A stretch of DNA of 11,915 nucleotides from Lactobacillaceae bacterium UBA5807 (GTDB lineage Bacteria > Bacillota > Bacilli > Lactobacillales > Lactobacillaceae). Of the stretch, positions 1 through 7,384 are shown in pieces. How positions within the stretch are numbered: position 1 is the stretch's first letter; every line of letters starts with the position of its first letter. The translations under genes were made by a program, and so were the position numbers. Below the pieces are notes generated by a model. The model searched no databases. It saw only the letters and a program-made list of their open reading frames with translations, and was not told the origin of the DNA. The DNA is taken from NCBI GenBank assembly GCA_002418005.1, contig DIDF01000026.1, forward strand, positions 1-11,915, written 5' to 3'.

Positions 1-248
1 TTATTTCGTTGTTGATCCTCATCATGGTTCCTAACCTTTCTAAGCAAAGAAACCATGCTCAAACGGTCCATACTCATGCCATGACTTCAGTTGTCCAATC
101 CCAAATAGATTCGTATTTTAGTGATCATTCCAACGCTAAAACTGTTAATTTTGATGATTTACAAAATGGTGGCTACCTTTCAAGCAAACAGATTAAACAG
201 TCAAAAGAGGAAGGCGTGAAGATTGTCGAAAACGTTGCTAAAGACTAA
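1..248 (+). CDS. comGC: ComGC, major competence pseudopilin (5' end missing)
   Basis: This is the C-terminal part of the major pseudopilin of the competence (type IV-like) pilus, which carries incoming DNA across the wall to ComEA/ComEC. The window opens inside the hydrophobic N-terminal helix: codons from position 3 read ISLLILIMVPNLSKQ, the usual end of the pilin helix. The prepilin cleavage motif lies upstream, outside the window. The rest is a short soluble domain ending in a GGYLSSKQ segment, typical of ComGC. The internal TTG/ATG codons near the left edge are not real starts because the helix would be cut. It overlaps the next gene, comGD, whose likely TTG start is at 223, which indicates translational coupling in the comG operon. 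Identification rests on the helix, the size and the pilin-like genes that follow. Confidence 0.85.
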   Translation, partial: ISLLILIMVPNLSKQRNHAQTVHTHAMTSVVQSQIDSYFSDHSNAKTVNFDDLQNGGYLSSKQIKQSKEEGVKIVENVAKD

Positions 249-677
249 AAAGGGCTTTACTATCGCTGAAACTTTAATTTATCTTGGAGTTATTGCGGCT
301 TTTTTTCTTGTTAATTTGATGGTTATTGAAGTTATCCAAAAAATAACTTTTCTGAAAAATTATTTTTTGATCAGATGAAATCGGCTTTTACTTCATCTCA
401 ACAAAAAGCAATTCATGAACAGCAAGATTATATGGTAAATATCACTTCTTCAAGGGTTCGATTCTTTTCATACGGCGTGAAAGCTAGTAGATACAAAGAC
501 CAAATAATCAAAGTTCCAACCAGTTTGAGGCCACATCACGTCTACAAAATTAAAATTAAAAAAGATGGTTTTGTCGCCCCCTGTAGTATTGTTTGGTTGG
601 ATAAGAACAACAGCTCTAAATATGAACAAGTTTTTCAGTTAGGATGGAGTGGATTTCGTATTGACAAAAAATTTTAG
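223..677 (+). pseudogene. comGD: comGD, minor competence pseudopilin, split by a frame shift
   Basis: ComGD is a minor pseudopilin of the competence pilus. The 5' part starts at TTG 223, eight bases after an AGAGGAAGG ribosome site (206–214). It encodes a prepilin peptidase motif, KKGFTIAE, and a hydrophobic helix, but stops at TGA 376–378. The rest of the protein (FFDQMKSAF, SSQQKAI, through to the stop at 675–677) continues in the -1 frame, which is open from 330. Joining the frames at the A6 run 338–343 gives about 150 residues, the usual ComGD size, so one base appears to be missing. Possible explanations are a true inactivating mutation, a sequencing error in a homopolymer, -1 ribosomal or transcriptional slippage on A6, or independent translation from ATG 375, which would give a protein with no pilin helix. 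The family call is strong; the functional state is unknown. Confidence 0.7.
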
Positions 678-837
678 AAAGGGATTCATTCTCGCAGATG
701 CGTTGATTGGTATAACCATTATTACAATGTTTACGCTTTTATATTTGCAGGTAGATCACCAGATGAAAATTAAAATTAATCAAGAACAAACAGAATTAAT
801 ATCTAAAAGGAAAATTTATGAAAAAGCATATCGTTAA
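661..837 (+). CDS. comGE: ComGE-like minor competence pseudopilin
   Basis: This is a small membrane-anchored pseudopilin in the comGE position. The N-terminus carries a prepilin-like motif (RKGFILADAL), with the positively charged lead-in and the hydrophobic helix IGITIITMFTLLYLQ, followed by a charged, probably helical tail. TTG 661 is preferred because an AGGATGGAG ribosome site (641–649) lies 11 bases upstream; GTG 649 is in frame but overlaps that site. The gene begins inside the end of comGD and its end overlaps the start of comGF by 20 bases. At about 58 residues it is short for the family, but the overlaps on both sides argue against truncation. The conserved acidic residue after the cleavage site is Asp (ILAD) rather than Glu. 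The name rests mainly on gene order, since ComGE sequences are poorly conserved. Confidence 0.72.
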   Translation: MTKNFRKGFILADALIGITIITMFTLLYLQVDHQMKIKINQEQTELISKRKIYEKAYR

Positions 838-1240
838 AGGTTACAAAAATGGCTTTATCCTTGTAGAAGGAATTATCGGGACAATCATCAGTTTTGAAGC
901 AATTTTGATAGTTTTTTTGATTTTTAGCTCTTTTAAAAATTCACCTAACAACAATATGATTAGTTTTTATCGTTATCTAAACCTGATTGAGTCTGACCAT
1001 TTTAACTTCAAATTAAAATCTATTCATGAAAATAACGTTCAGTTTTTTAGTGAGAAAGAAAATAAATTATATCGACTTGAAAAATATAAAAATATGATTC
1101 GTTTGACGGGGGAATCTTTGGGTCACGTTCCCTTAATATTAAATGTTAAAGATGTTAAATGGAGCGGGTCGTCCCAAAATTGTAGGACAAAGGTTGTGTT
1201 TGAAAATGGTCAAAAATATTCTGCCAACTCCAGGTTTTAA
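818..1240 (+). CDS. comGF: ComGF, competence pilus minor pseudopilin
   Basis: This 140-residue protein has an N-terminal pilin-like signal (residues 9–17, including NGFILVEG) and a long hydrophobic helix of about 25 residues. A soluble domain follows with the pattern KLYRLEKYKNMIR…GHVPLIL, which resembles the conserved ComGF core. ComGF is needed for assembly of the DNA-uptake pilus. ATG 818 is preceded by an AAAAGGA ribosome site 6–7 bases away, inside the comGE coding region, and the gene overlaps comGE by 20 bases and the start of comGG. The coding frame is intact. Nothing in the sequence shows the competence-activator promoter; it would lie upstream of comGA, outside the window. Confidence 0.8.
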   Translation: MKKHIVKGYKNGFILVEGIIGTIISFEAILIVFLIFSSFKNSPNNNMISFYRYLNLIESDHFNFKLKSIHENNVQFFSEKENKLYRLEKYKNMIRLTGESLGHVPLILNVKDVKWSGSSQNCRTKVVFENGQKYSANSRF

Positions 1241-1457
1241 GAAAGGATCTCTAACGATAGTGGGAGTGTGTTTTGCGATAATCGTTTCTACTGTTTTAAT
1301 ACTTCAAATTTCAATTTATCAACAACACTTAGATTCTCTTAAATCTCTAAATGAAATTTACGATTCTAAAATTCGTTCACAAAAAAATAGTCATAAAAAA
1401 ATGGCTAAGTATGATTTAGAATTCAGACCTTCACTTCCAAAGTCTGACCAAGACTGA
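1206..1457 (+). CDS. comGG: ComGG-like last gene of the comG operon
   Basis: This is a small protein in the comGG position, overlapping the 3' end of comGF. It has a basic lead-in (VKNILPTPGFKKGS), a single hydrophobic segment (LTIVGVCFAIIVSTVLIL) and a polar, Lys-rich C-terminus of about 50 residues. ComGG proteins have this layout and very low sequence conservation, so the call is by position and topology. ATG 1206 is taken as the start, but the only Shine-Dalgarno-like sequence, AAAGG at 1189–1193, is better spaced for the in-frame TTG 1200 (six bases). The frame is open further upstream to 1143, which would add an unlikely extension inside comGF. No hairpin terminator is apparent before the next promoter at 1476. 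Confidence 0.65.
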   Translation: MVKNILPTPGFKKGSLTIVGVCFAIIVSTVLILQISIYQQHLDSLKSLNEIYDSKIRSQKNSHKKMAKYDLEFRPSLPKSDQD

Positions 1458-1475
1458 ATCTAACCCCATTTTTAC

Positions 1476-1505
1476 TTGAACATATGAACATTAATCTGGT
1501 ACTAT
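1476..1505 (+). promoter_or_regulatory. Extended -10 promoter for methyltransferase–ackA
   Basis: TTGAAC at 1476–1481 and TACTAT at 1500–1505 are separated by 18 bases. A TG pair at 1497–1498 gives an extended -10 (TGGTACTAT). It lies just after comGG and about 30 bases before the methyltransferase coding region, so the housekeeping genes can be transcribed independently of competence. Confidence 0.65.
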
Positions 1506-1535
1506 TTAGTAGTGTTTTAAATTCTTGTAAAGGAG

Positions 1536-2552
1536 TTGGATATTCTGTCTGAAGAAAAAATCGAACAGTTATTTAACGTTTTGAATAAGTCCAGCGAAAT
1601 TCTTTCCAAGTCTTTTGACCAATCTTATTTAGATTCTCTAACCCAAACACTAGAAAATATTAATTCTAATTCTGTTGACGAAAAAGGATTAAGTGAACCT
1701 GATAAGAATAAATTAGCCAAACTCTATCAAAGGGTTGTGCCAGAAAGTTTAGAATCGGAAGATATTAGAAAATCTATCCAAATGGCTATCTTAAAGGCAA
1801 TTAAAGCTGATAATATTCAAGCAAATTATCAAATTACTCCAGATACTATCGCTTTTGTCTTGAGATATTTAATTTCTGGAATCAAAAGAGGATCTAAAAA
1901 GATTTCCTTGATAGACCCAGCAATGGGAACTGGAAATTTATTAGCGTCTATCTATAATCAACTTAATTCCAGTTTAAATGTTAAGCCATCTATGACCGGA
2001 ATTGAGAATGATGATGCTATGTCTGAATTGGCTGCTGCTTCGTTTGAGCTGGAAAGAATCGTTGTTGATCTATTACATGAGGATGCGGTTTCTGACGTTG
2101 TTGCGCCAAACAATGTGGATATTGCCGTTAGTGATTTACCAGTCGGATACTATCCAATTGATGATAATGTTAAAAACTTTGAAACCCGATCACTTTCAGG
2201 GCATTCTTACGTTCATCACGTTTTGATTGAATATGCAATGAATCATGTGGTGGACGGCGGGTTTGGAATGTTTTTGGTTCCCAGCCAACTTTTTCAAACC
2301 AGTGAAGCAAAAAGCTTTTTAAAGTGGATCCAAGATAAAGTTTATCTTCAAGGTATGTTAAACTTACCTTTAGAGTTGTTTTTGAATAAGTCTGCTCAAA
2401 AGTCAATTTTAATTCTCCAAAAGCATGGGGGGAATGCTCATCAAGCCAATAAGGTTATGATTGGTGAATTTCCTTCTTTCAAAGATGAGGCAGGTTTTAG
2501 AAAATTCTTGACTGAAATTGATGATTGGGAAATTAATGACTTATTGAAATAG
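1536..2552 (+). CDS. YtxK-like class I SAM-dependent methyltransferase
   Basis: The 338-residue protein resembles the N6-adenine methyltransferase/HsdM fold. An N-terminal helical region (about 1–110) is followed by the SAM-binding motif DPAMGTGNL (127–135), a second acidic motif (GIEND, 155–159) and DLPVGYYP (200–207) where adenine methylases have (N/D)PPY. It corresponds to the B. subtilis YtxK type that sits beside ackA in many Firmicutes. The substrate is unknown; the changed catalytic motif suggests it need not methylate DNA. No restriction or specificity subunit is nearby. The start is unclear: TTG 1536 directly touches the AAAGGAG ribosome site (1529–1535), while well-spaced in-frame codons are ATT 1542 and CTG 1545. 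No in-frame start exists further upstream because of a stop at 1518. It is followed by ackA after 24 bases. Confidence 0.85.
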   Translation: MDILSEEKIEQLFNVLNKSSEILSKSFDQSYLDSLTQTLENINSNSVDEKGLSEPDKNKLAKLYQRVVPESLESEDIRKSIQMAILKAIKADNIQANYQITPDTIAFVLRYLISGIKRGSKKISLIDPAMGTGNLLASIYNQLNSSLNVKPSMTGIENDDAMSELAAASFELERIVVDLLHEDAVSDVVAPNNVDIAVSDLPVGYYPIDDNVKNFETRSLSGHSYVHHVLIEYAMNHVVDGGFGMFLVPSQLFQTSEAKSFLKWIQDKVYLQGMLNLPLELFLNKSAQKSILILQKHGGNAHQANKVMIGEFPSFKDEAGFRKFLTEIDDWEINDLLK

Positions 2553-2576
2553 AAAAATTTAGAGGAGTAATAAAAA

Positions 2577-3779
2577 ATGGGAAAATCTCTTGCTGTTAAT
2601 GCTGGTAGTTCAACGCTTAAGTTTAAATTATTCGAAATGCCAGCTGAAAAGGTTATTGCAAGCGGCACTTTTGAAAGAATTGGACTAGGATCATCAAATA
2701 TCACTATCAAATATGGTGATGGAAAAAAGTTTAAAGATGTCCAAGACTTGGAAAATCACGAGCAGGCTGTTCATATGATGTTGGACAAGCTTATCGACTT
2801 GGATATTATCAAGAATTACGATGAAATTACTGGCGTAGGTCACCGAGTTGTTGCTGGTGGTGAATTTTTTAAGGATTCAGCAATTGTAAATGACAAAGTT
2901 ATTAAACAAATTGAGAGTCTTACTGAATTTGCTCCTCTTCATGAACCAGCTGCTTTGATTGGTATTAAAGCATTTAGAAAAATACTTCCCAATGTTATCA
3001 GTGTGGTTGTTTTTGATACTTCATTCCACACAACTATTCCTGAAGTTAACTATATGTATAGTCTTCCTTATGAATATTATCAAAATGCCAAAGTTCGTAA
3101 ATATGGGGCTCATGGGACAAGCTTCCGTTATGTTTCAGCAAGAACTGCCGAATTTTTAGGAAAACCATTAAAAGATTTAAAGTTAGTTATTTGCCATTTA
3201 GGCGCTGGTGCTTCAATTGATGCTGTTAAAAATGGCAAGTCATTTGATACTTCCATGGGATTTTCACCATTAGCCGGAATTACGATGGCTACTCGTTCTG
3301 GAGATGTTGATGTCTCAGCAATCCAGTATGCTATGCATAAGGAAGGCGTTGAAAATATTGATGATATGATCGATATTTTAAACCATAAATCTGGATTAGT
3401 TGGTATTTCCGGAGTGTCTGCTGATATGCGGGAAATTGAACAAGTAATGGACACTAATCATCGAGCAATGTTAGCCAGAGAAATATTTAAGAACCGAATT
3501 GTTAAATATATTGGCAGTTACGTTGCCGAAATGGGCGGAATTGATGCTTTAGTTTATACCGCCGGAATTGGTGAAAATGATATTAGTATTCGTCAAGAGA
3601 TTGCCGATCAACTTGGTTATTTTGGTATTGGGGTTGATCCTGAAAAGAATAACGTTCGTGGAGTTGAACGAGATCTTAGTGCTAAAGGTTCCAAAGTTAA
3701 AACGTTATTGATTCCAACAAATGAGGAATTAATGATTGTTAGAGATATTGAAAGACTTCGTAAGACTCAAAATAATTAA
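2577..3779 (+). CDS. ackA: Acetate kinase
   Basis: This 400-residue cytoplasmic enzyme converts acetyl phosphate and ADP into acetate and ATP, the energy-yielding end of phosphoketolase and pyruvate-derived acetate metabolism. All hallmark motifs of the acetate/butyrate kinase family are present: NAGSSTLKF (8–16), GHRVV with the substrate Arg (90), FDTSFHTT with catalytic Asp 147, GAHGTS (His 179), CHLGAGAS (His 207), MATRSGD with transition-state Arg 240, TAGIGEN (328–334) and the Mg-binding Glu 384 in TNEEL. Length is normal for the family. ATG 2577 follows an AGAGGAG ribosome site (2561–2567). It is probably transcribed with the upstream methyltransferase and ends at a strong hairpin terminator. 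No catabolite-responsive element was evident in the short gap. Confidence 0.98.
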   Translation: MGKSLAVNAGSSTLKFKLFEMPAEKVIASGTFERIGLGSSNITIKYGDGKKFKDVQDLENHEQAVHMMLDKLIDLDIIKNYDEITGVGHRVVAGGEFFKDSAIVNDKVIKQIESLTEFAPLHEPAALIGIKAFRKILPNVISVVVFDTSFHTTIPEVNYMYSLPYEYYQNAKVRKYGAHGTSFRYVSARTAEFLGKPLKDLKLVICHLGAGASIDAVKNGKSFDTSMGFSPLAGITMATRSGDVDVSAIQYAMHKEGVENIDDMIDILNHKSGLVGISGVSADMREIEQVMDTNHRAMLAREIFKNRIVKYIGSYVAEMGGIDALVYTAGIGENDISIRQEIADQLGYFGIGVDPEKNNVRGVERDLSAKGSKVKTLLIPTNEELMIVRDIERLRKTQNN

Positions 3780-3793
3780 TCACTCTTAATCCT

Positions 3794-3820
3794 AGTCGTG
3801 ATGAATAATCACGACTTTTT
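3794..3820 (+). terminator. Rho-independent terminator after ackA
   Basis: A perfect nine-base-pair stem (AGTCGTGAT at 3794–3802 with ATCACGACT at 3808–3816) encloses a five-base loop and is followed by a run of T to 3820. It closes the methyltransferase–ackA unit. Confidence 0.9.
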
Positions 3821-3849
3821 AGTAATAGATAAAAAATGGAGGGTTATCA

Positions 3850-5241
3850 GTGGAAAAAAGTGACAATGACGAAGAAAAATTATCTCGAGGGCTAAAAAAT
3901 CGCCATGTTCAATTGATTGCGCTTGGTGGGACAATTGGCACTGGGTTGTTTCTTGGTGCTGGACAAACAATTCATTTGGCTGGTCCGGCCATTCTTCTGG
4001 CTTATATTATTGCCGGATTCGCTTGCTTTTTACTTATGCGGGCTTTAGGCGAGTTGTTATTGTCCGACGTTGATAGTAATTCTTTTGTTTCATTTATAAA
4101 ACTTTATATTAGTGAGCGAGCGGCTTTTGTAATCGGTTGGACTTACTGGATGTGTTGGATTGCTATTGCTATGGCTGAGATCACCGCTGCCGGTCTTTAT
4201 ATTCAGTTTTGGTTCCCCAAGATACCTATTTGGGTTACTAGTTTAAATGTTTTACTCATACTATACCTAATTAATATTATTGCTGTATCGGCCTTTGGGG
4301 AAACTGAATTTTGGTTTGCAATTGTCAAAATTGTTGCCATAGTAGCATTAATTATTACTGGTTTGGTTTTGGTAGTTATGAATTACAAAACTCCGTTTGG
4401 CCATGCTAGTTTAAGTAATGTTTTTAGCGGGAACTTTTTTGCTAAAGGCGCCAAGGGTTTCTTGCTTTCGTTTCAAATGGTGTTGTTCAGTTTTGCAGGA
4501 ATCGAAATGATTGGGATGACGGCTTCTGAAACTAAAGACCCTAATTACACAATTCCCAAAAGTATCAATGAAGTTCCTACAAGAGTTATTTTATTTTACA
4601 TCGGTTCATTATTGGCCTTAATGTGTATTTTCCCTTGGCAGCACGTTTCGCCAACGTCAAGCCCATTTGTTCAGGTGTTTGCTGGAATTGGTATTAAGGC
4701 AGCTGCAACAATTATCAATTTTGTTGTTCTGACGGCTGCTATGTCTTCTTGCAATAGCTCGATTTTTACTACTGGAAGAATGTTGTTTTCACTGACTTTT
4801 GAAGGGAAAAATAAACTTTCTTCTAAGCTTGGACATTTATCTCCTCGGCAAATTCCATTTAGTGCGATTACCTTTTCATCTTGTGTGATTGCCTTAATTG
4901 TGATTTTAAGTATTGTAATGCCTGGAAATATATTTAGCTTTATTTCTAGTGTGGCAACTACCTGTTTCTTATTTGTCTGGGGTGCAATTGTTTTAGCCCA
5001 TATTAAATATCGAAAACAGATTCATCGCGAAAAAAGAGATAAAGAGTTAACTTTTAAAATGCCATTTTATCCAGTTAGTGATTACTTTGTTTTAGCCTTT
5101 TTGGTTTTTGTTGGCATAATTTTGGTATTAAAGCTAGATACTTTGATCGCCTTAATAGGCTCATTAATTTGGCTGATTATTTTGTTTGTTGCCAAAACCC
5201 TTTCAGACAAATCAAAGATCCAGCTGAAGGAAGATAAATAA
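3850..5241 (+). CDS. Amino acid permease, APC superfamily (AAT family)
   Basis: This is an integral membrane transporter of 463 residues with about 12 predicted membrane helices and short charged ends, importing amino acids with a cation gradient. The first helix carries the family signature GGTIGTGLF (26–34), preceded by the cytosolic RGLKNRHVQLIALGG segment. RALGEL (64–69) and FSFAGIEMIG…SETKDP (213–231) are also typical of the amino acid transporter (AAT) branch (CycA, ProY, AnsP, GabP relatives). Substrate cannot be read from the sequence. GTG 3850 is chosen because a strong TGGAGGG ribosome site (3837–3843) lies six bases upstream. The gene stands alone between two terminators, so it is probably its own unit, although I could not find a convincing promoter in the 30-base gap after the ackA terminator. 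Readthrough from ackA is possible. Confidence 0.9.
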   Translation: MEKSDNDEEKLSRGLKNRHVQLIALGGTIGTGLFLGAGQTIHLAGPAILLAYIIAGFACFLLMRALGELLLSDVDSNSFVSFIKLYISERAAFVIGWTYWMCWIAIAMAEITAAGLYIQFWFPKIPIWVTSLNVLLILYLINIIAVSAFGETEFWFAIVKIVAIVALIITGLVLVVMNYKTPFGHASLSNVFSGNFFAKGAKGFLLSFQMVLFSFAGIEMIGMTASETKDPNYTIPKSINEVPTRVILFYIGSLLALMCIFPWQHVSPTSSPFVQVFAGIGIKAAATIINFVVLTAAMSSCNSSIFTTGRMLFSLTFEGKNKLSSKLGHLSPRQIPFSAITFSSCVIALIVILSIVMPGNIFSFISSVATTCFLFVWGAIVLAHIKYRKQIHREKRDKELTFKMPFYPVSDYFVLAFLVFVGIILVLKLDTLIALIGSLIWLIILFVAKTLSDKSKIQLKEDK

Positions 5242-5243
5242 TT

Positions 5244-5274
5244 AGTTGAAATCTTCTGGATTTCAACTTTTTTT
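5244..5274 (+). terminator. Rho-independent terminator after the permease
   Basis: A perfect ten-base-pair stem (AGTTGAAATC 5244–5253, GATTTCAACT 5259–5268) with a TTCTG loop runs directly into seven T residues. Confidence 0.92.
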
Positions 5275-5281
5275 CTAAGTT

Positions 5282-5310
5282 TTATTAGATGCTTGTTTGA
5301 ATGGTATGTT
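5282..5310 (+). promoter_or_regulatory. Possible promoter of the phosphoesterase operon
   Basis: TGGTATGTT (5302–5310) resembles an extended -10. The -35 at 17 bases' spacing (TTATTA, 5282–5287) is poor. It lies in the gap between the permease terminator and the first gene of the next run, where a promoter is expected; the exact site is uncertain. Confidence 0.3.
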
Positions 5311-5346
5311 ATTTATTGAAAACTCTCTAGAATCGAGGCTTAATCA

Positions 5347-5961
5347 TTGCAATATTTTACTTCTGACACTCATTTTTTTCATGAACGTTTATTAGGCATG
5401 AGTGAATTTGCTCCTAGGCCGTTTCTTAACGTTGAGGATATGAATGACACCATTGTCAATAACTGGAACGCGCGAGTTAAAGATGGTGACGTTGTCTATC
5501 ATCTGGGTGACATTGCAATTTTGCATACTCGGCCTGAAAAGAAGGCTTATCAAGAGATTTTTGAAGTTCTTAACAGTCTAAATGGTCGATTAGTTTTAAT
5601 TAAAGGAAATCATGATCCCCGAAATTTGTTTAAATATTTAGAAAAGAATAATTATCAAGTGGATAATGCTGGTCATAATAAATTCGAATTTCATGATGTT
5701 GGTGTTTTAATCAAAATGAACCACGTCCAGTACTACATGACCCATTACCCAATGATGATGGGAATTGTTAAACAAATCATCAATCTTCATGGGCATATTC
5801 ATCATTCTTCTGTTCCAATAAAAGAGGATATTAATGTTGGTGTTGATACTCCTGAAACTGACTATTTGGATAATAAGCCCCCATTTGGAACTCCATTTTC
5901 TCAACAGGAAATTGAGAAAATGGTGGCCGGTAAACGAATGGATTTTATGAAGAGAAAGTAA
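5347..5961 (+). CDS. Calcineurin-like metallophosphoesterase
   Basis: This 204-residue cytoplasmic protein has the complete two-metal phosphoesterase core: DTH (Asp 7, His 9), HLGD (Asp 55), GNHD (87–90), the metal His in MTHYP (133) and GHIHH (149–153), then NVGVD (163–167). The compact single-domain form resembles bacterial and phage-like phosphoesterases of about 200 residues acting on phosphomonoesters or phosphodiesters. The real substrate is unknown. TTG 5347 is the likely start: it begins the first beta strand (QYFTSDTHF) directly and has a CGAGG ribosome site (5334–5338) eight bases upstream; no better in-frame start is seen. It is the first gene of a five-gene run and is followed after 19 bases by a second, larger metallophosphatase, suggesting a related role. 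Confidence 0.9.
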   Translation: MQYFTSDTHFFHERLLGMSEFAPRPFLNVEDMNDTIVNNWNARVKDGDVVYHLGDIAILHTRPEKKAYQEIFEVLNSLNGRLVLIKGNHDPRNLFKYLEKNNYQVDNAGHNKFEFHDVGVLIKMNHVQYYMTHYPMMMGIVKQIINLHGHIHHSSVPIKEDINVGVDTPETDYLDNKPPFGTPFSQQEIEKMVAGKRMDFMKRK

Positions 5962-5980
5962 ATGGATTGGATTGTTTAAA

Positions 5981-7366
5981 ATGAATGAAGAAATAACAAT
6001 ATTACATACAAACGATTTGCATTCTCATTTTGAAAATTGGCCTAAAATTCGGCGCTTTATGAAATCTGAATCACTTAATAAAACTAGTGAGACAAGCCAA
6101 GTAATAAGAGTTGATTTGGGAGATGCTTTAGATCGGGCTCATCCATTGACTGAGGCCACTAACGGTAAAGCTAATTTGGAATTATTAGATCAAATTAATT
6201 ATGATGCAGTAACAATCGGTAACAACGAAGGTTTGACGAACAGCCATGAGCAATTGGAGGACCTTTATTCTGACGCAAACTTTGATATTGTCCTCGCAAA
6301 TATTTTGGAAGCGAAAACTCAGTCTTTACCAAAATGGGCAAAACTTGGAAAAATTATTGTTACAAAAAACAATTCCCGAATTTTACTCATCGGGCTAACA
6401 GCACCATATCAGCTTACGTATCCGATTTTAGGTTGGACGCCGATTGAACCAGAAAAAGTTATTCCCAAGCTTTTAAATTATTTTAAGGGCCAGTATGATG
6501 TTGTGGTTTTGCTATCTCATTTGGGAATTGATGTTGATCGTCGGTTAGCAAAACAATTTCCTAAGCTGGATGTAATTATTGGCTCTCATACTCACCATTT
6601 GTTACGAAAAGGCGAAATTGTTAATGGAGTTTTGTTAGCAGCGGCTGAGAAATGGGGCCACTACGTTGGCAAAATTACTATTAACGTTGATTCTTCCCAC
6701 AAAGTTATTTCAAAAAGTGCCAAGGTTTTTTTGACAAAAGATTTACCCGAAAAGCCAAAAGACGAAGAAGAAATTCAAGGTTACCTTGATCGTGGGCGGA
6801 GGATGTTGTCCAGAAATAAAATCGCTAGAATTCCAGTAAAAATGAATCATGCTTTGCGAGGAAATTCACGCTTAATTAGCGAAGGCTTAAAGGCAATAAT
6901 GGAGAAATCCAATACTTCGGCAGCAATTCTTAACACTGGGCTTTTTTTAACTGATTTGCCTGCAGGAGTTGTTGATCGCAATGAACTGCATGAAATGCTT
7001 CCACACTCCATGCATGTAATGCGAGTTACTCTTGATGGGTATAATTTATGGCGGATGATTCGCGAGATGGAAAAAAATCATAACTTTTTAATTAAGTTTC
7101 CTCAAAAAGGGATGGGTTTTCGAGGTAAATATTTTGGTGAACTTCATTATAATGGGTTAATATATGATCATCACAGTGGTAGACTTTATTTTCATGAGGA
7201 TTTAGTTTTGCCAACCGAATCATATGAAATTGCTATGCCGGATCATTACTTGTTTATTCCATTTTTTCCGACAATTGAAATTGTGGGTAAAAATAAAATT
7301 TTATATGATGAAAATTTACGGGAAGTGTTTGGCGATTATCTGGCTAAGCATTATCCATTGAAATGA
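5981..7366 (+). CDS. YunD-like bifunctional metallophosphatase/5'-nucleotidase
   Basis: This two-domain enzyme of about 461 residues hydrolyses nucleotides or related phosphate esters. The N-terminal metallophosphoesterase domain has TNDLHSH (10–16), GDALDR (47–52), GNNEG (80–84), LSHLGID (178–184) and GSHTHH (201–206). The C-terminal part, from about residue 280, matches the 5'-nucleotidase substrate domain (ALRGNSRL, NTGLF, VTLDGYNLW). Unlike secreted UshA or YfkN relatives there is no signal peptide, so it should act in the cytoplasm, like B. subtilis YunD. The metal loop reads GNNE rather than the common GNHE. ATG 5981 is preferred; TTG 5972 would add three residues. The ribosome site is weak (GGATTGG, 5964–5970), so translation may depend on coupling to the upstream gene. 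It ends 18 bases before the yutD-family gene. Confidence 0.9.
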   Translation: MNEEITILHTNDLHSHFENWPKIRRFMKSESLNKTSETSQVIRVDLGDALDRAHPLTEATNGKANLELLDQINYDAVTIGNNEGLTNSHEQLEDLYSDANFDIVLANILEAKTQSLPKWAKLGKIIVTKNNSRILLIGLTAPYQLTYPILGWTPIEPEKVIPKLLNYFKGQYDVVVLLSHLGIDVDRRLAKQFPKLDVIIGSHTHHLLRKGEIVNGVLLAAAEKWGHYVGKITINVDSSHKVISKSAKVFLTKDLPEKPKDEEEIQGYLDRGRRMLSRNKIARIPVKMNHALRGNSRLISEGLKAIMEKSNTSAAILNTGLFLTDLPAGVVDRNELHEMLPHSMHVMRVTLDGYNLWRMIREMEKNHNFLIKFPQKGMGFRGKYFGELHYNGLIYDHHSGRLYFHEDLVLPTESYEIAMPDHYLFIPFFPTIEIVGKNKILYDENLREVFGDYLAKHYPLK

Positions 7367-7384
7367 GTGGAAAGGAGAATTGAG

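Noticed and set aside
375..677. Stand-alone 100-residue gene from ATG 375
   Set aside because: The frame is open well upstream of ATG 375 and encodes residues that continue the ComGD domain. No ribosome site precedes the ATG, and the product would lack the pilin helix, so it is better read as the rest of comGD.
1536..2552. Restriction–modification system
   Set aside because: The methyltransferase has no nearby HsdS or HsdR partner or other nuclease and sits in the conserved YtxK–ackA position.
3128..3454. Minus-strand open frame of about 108 codons inside ackA
   Set aside because: It lies opposite highly conserved acetate kinase motifs, has no ribosome site and no recognisable protein.
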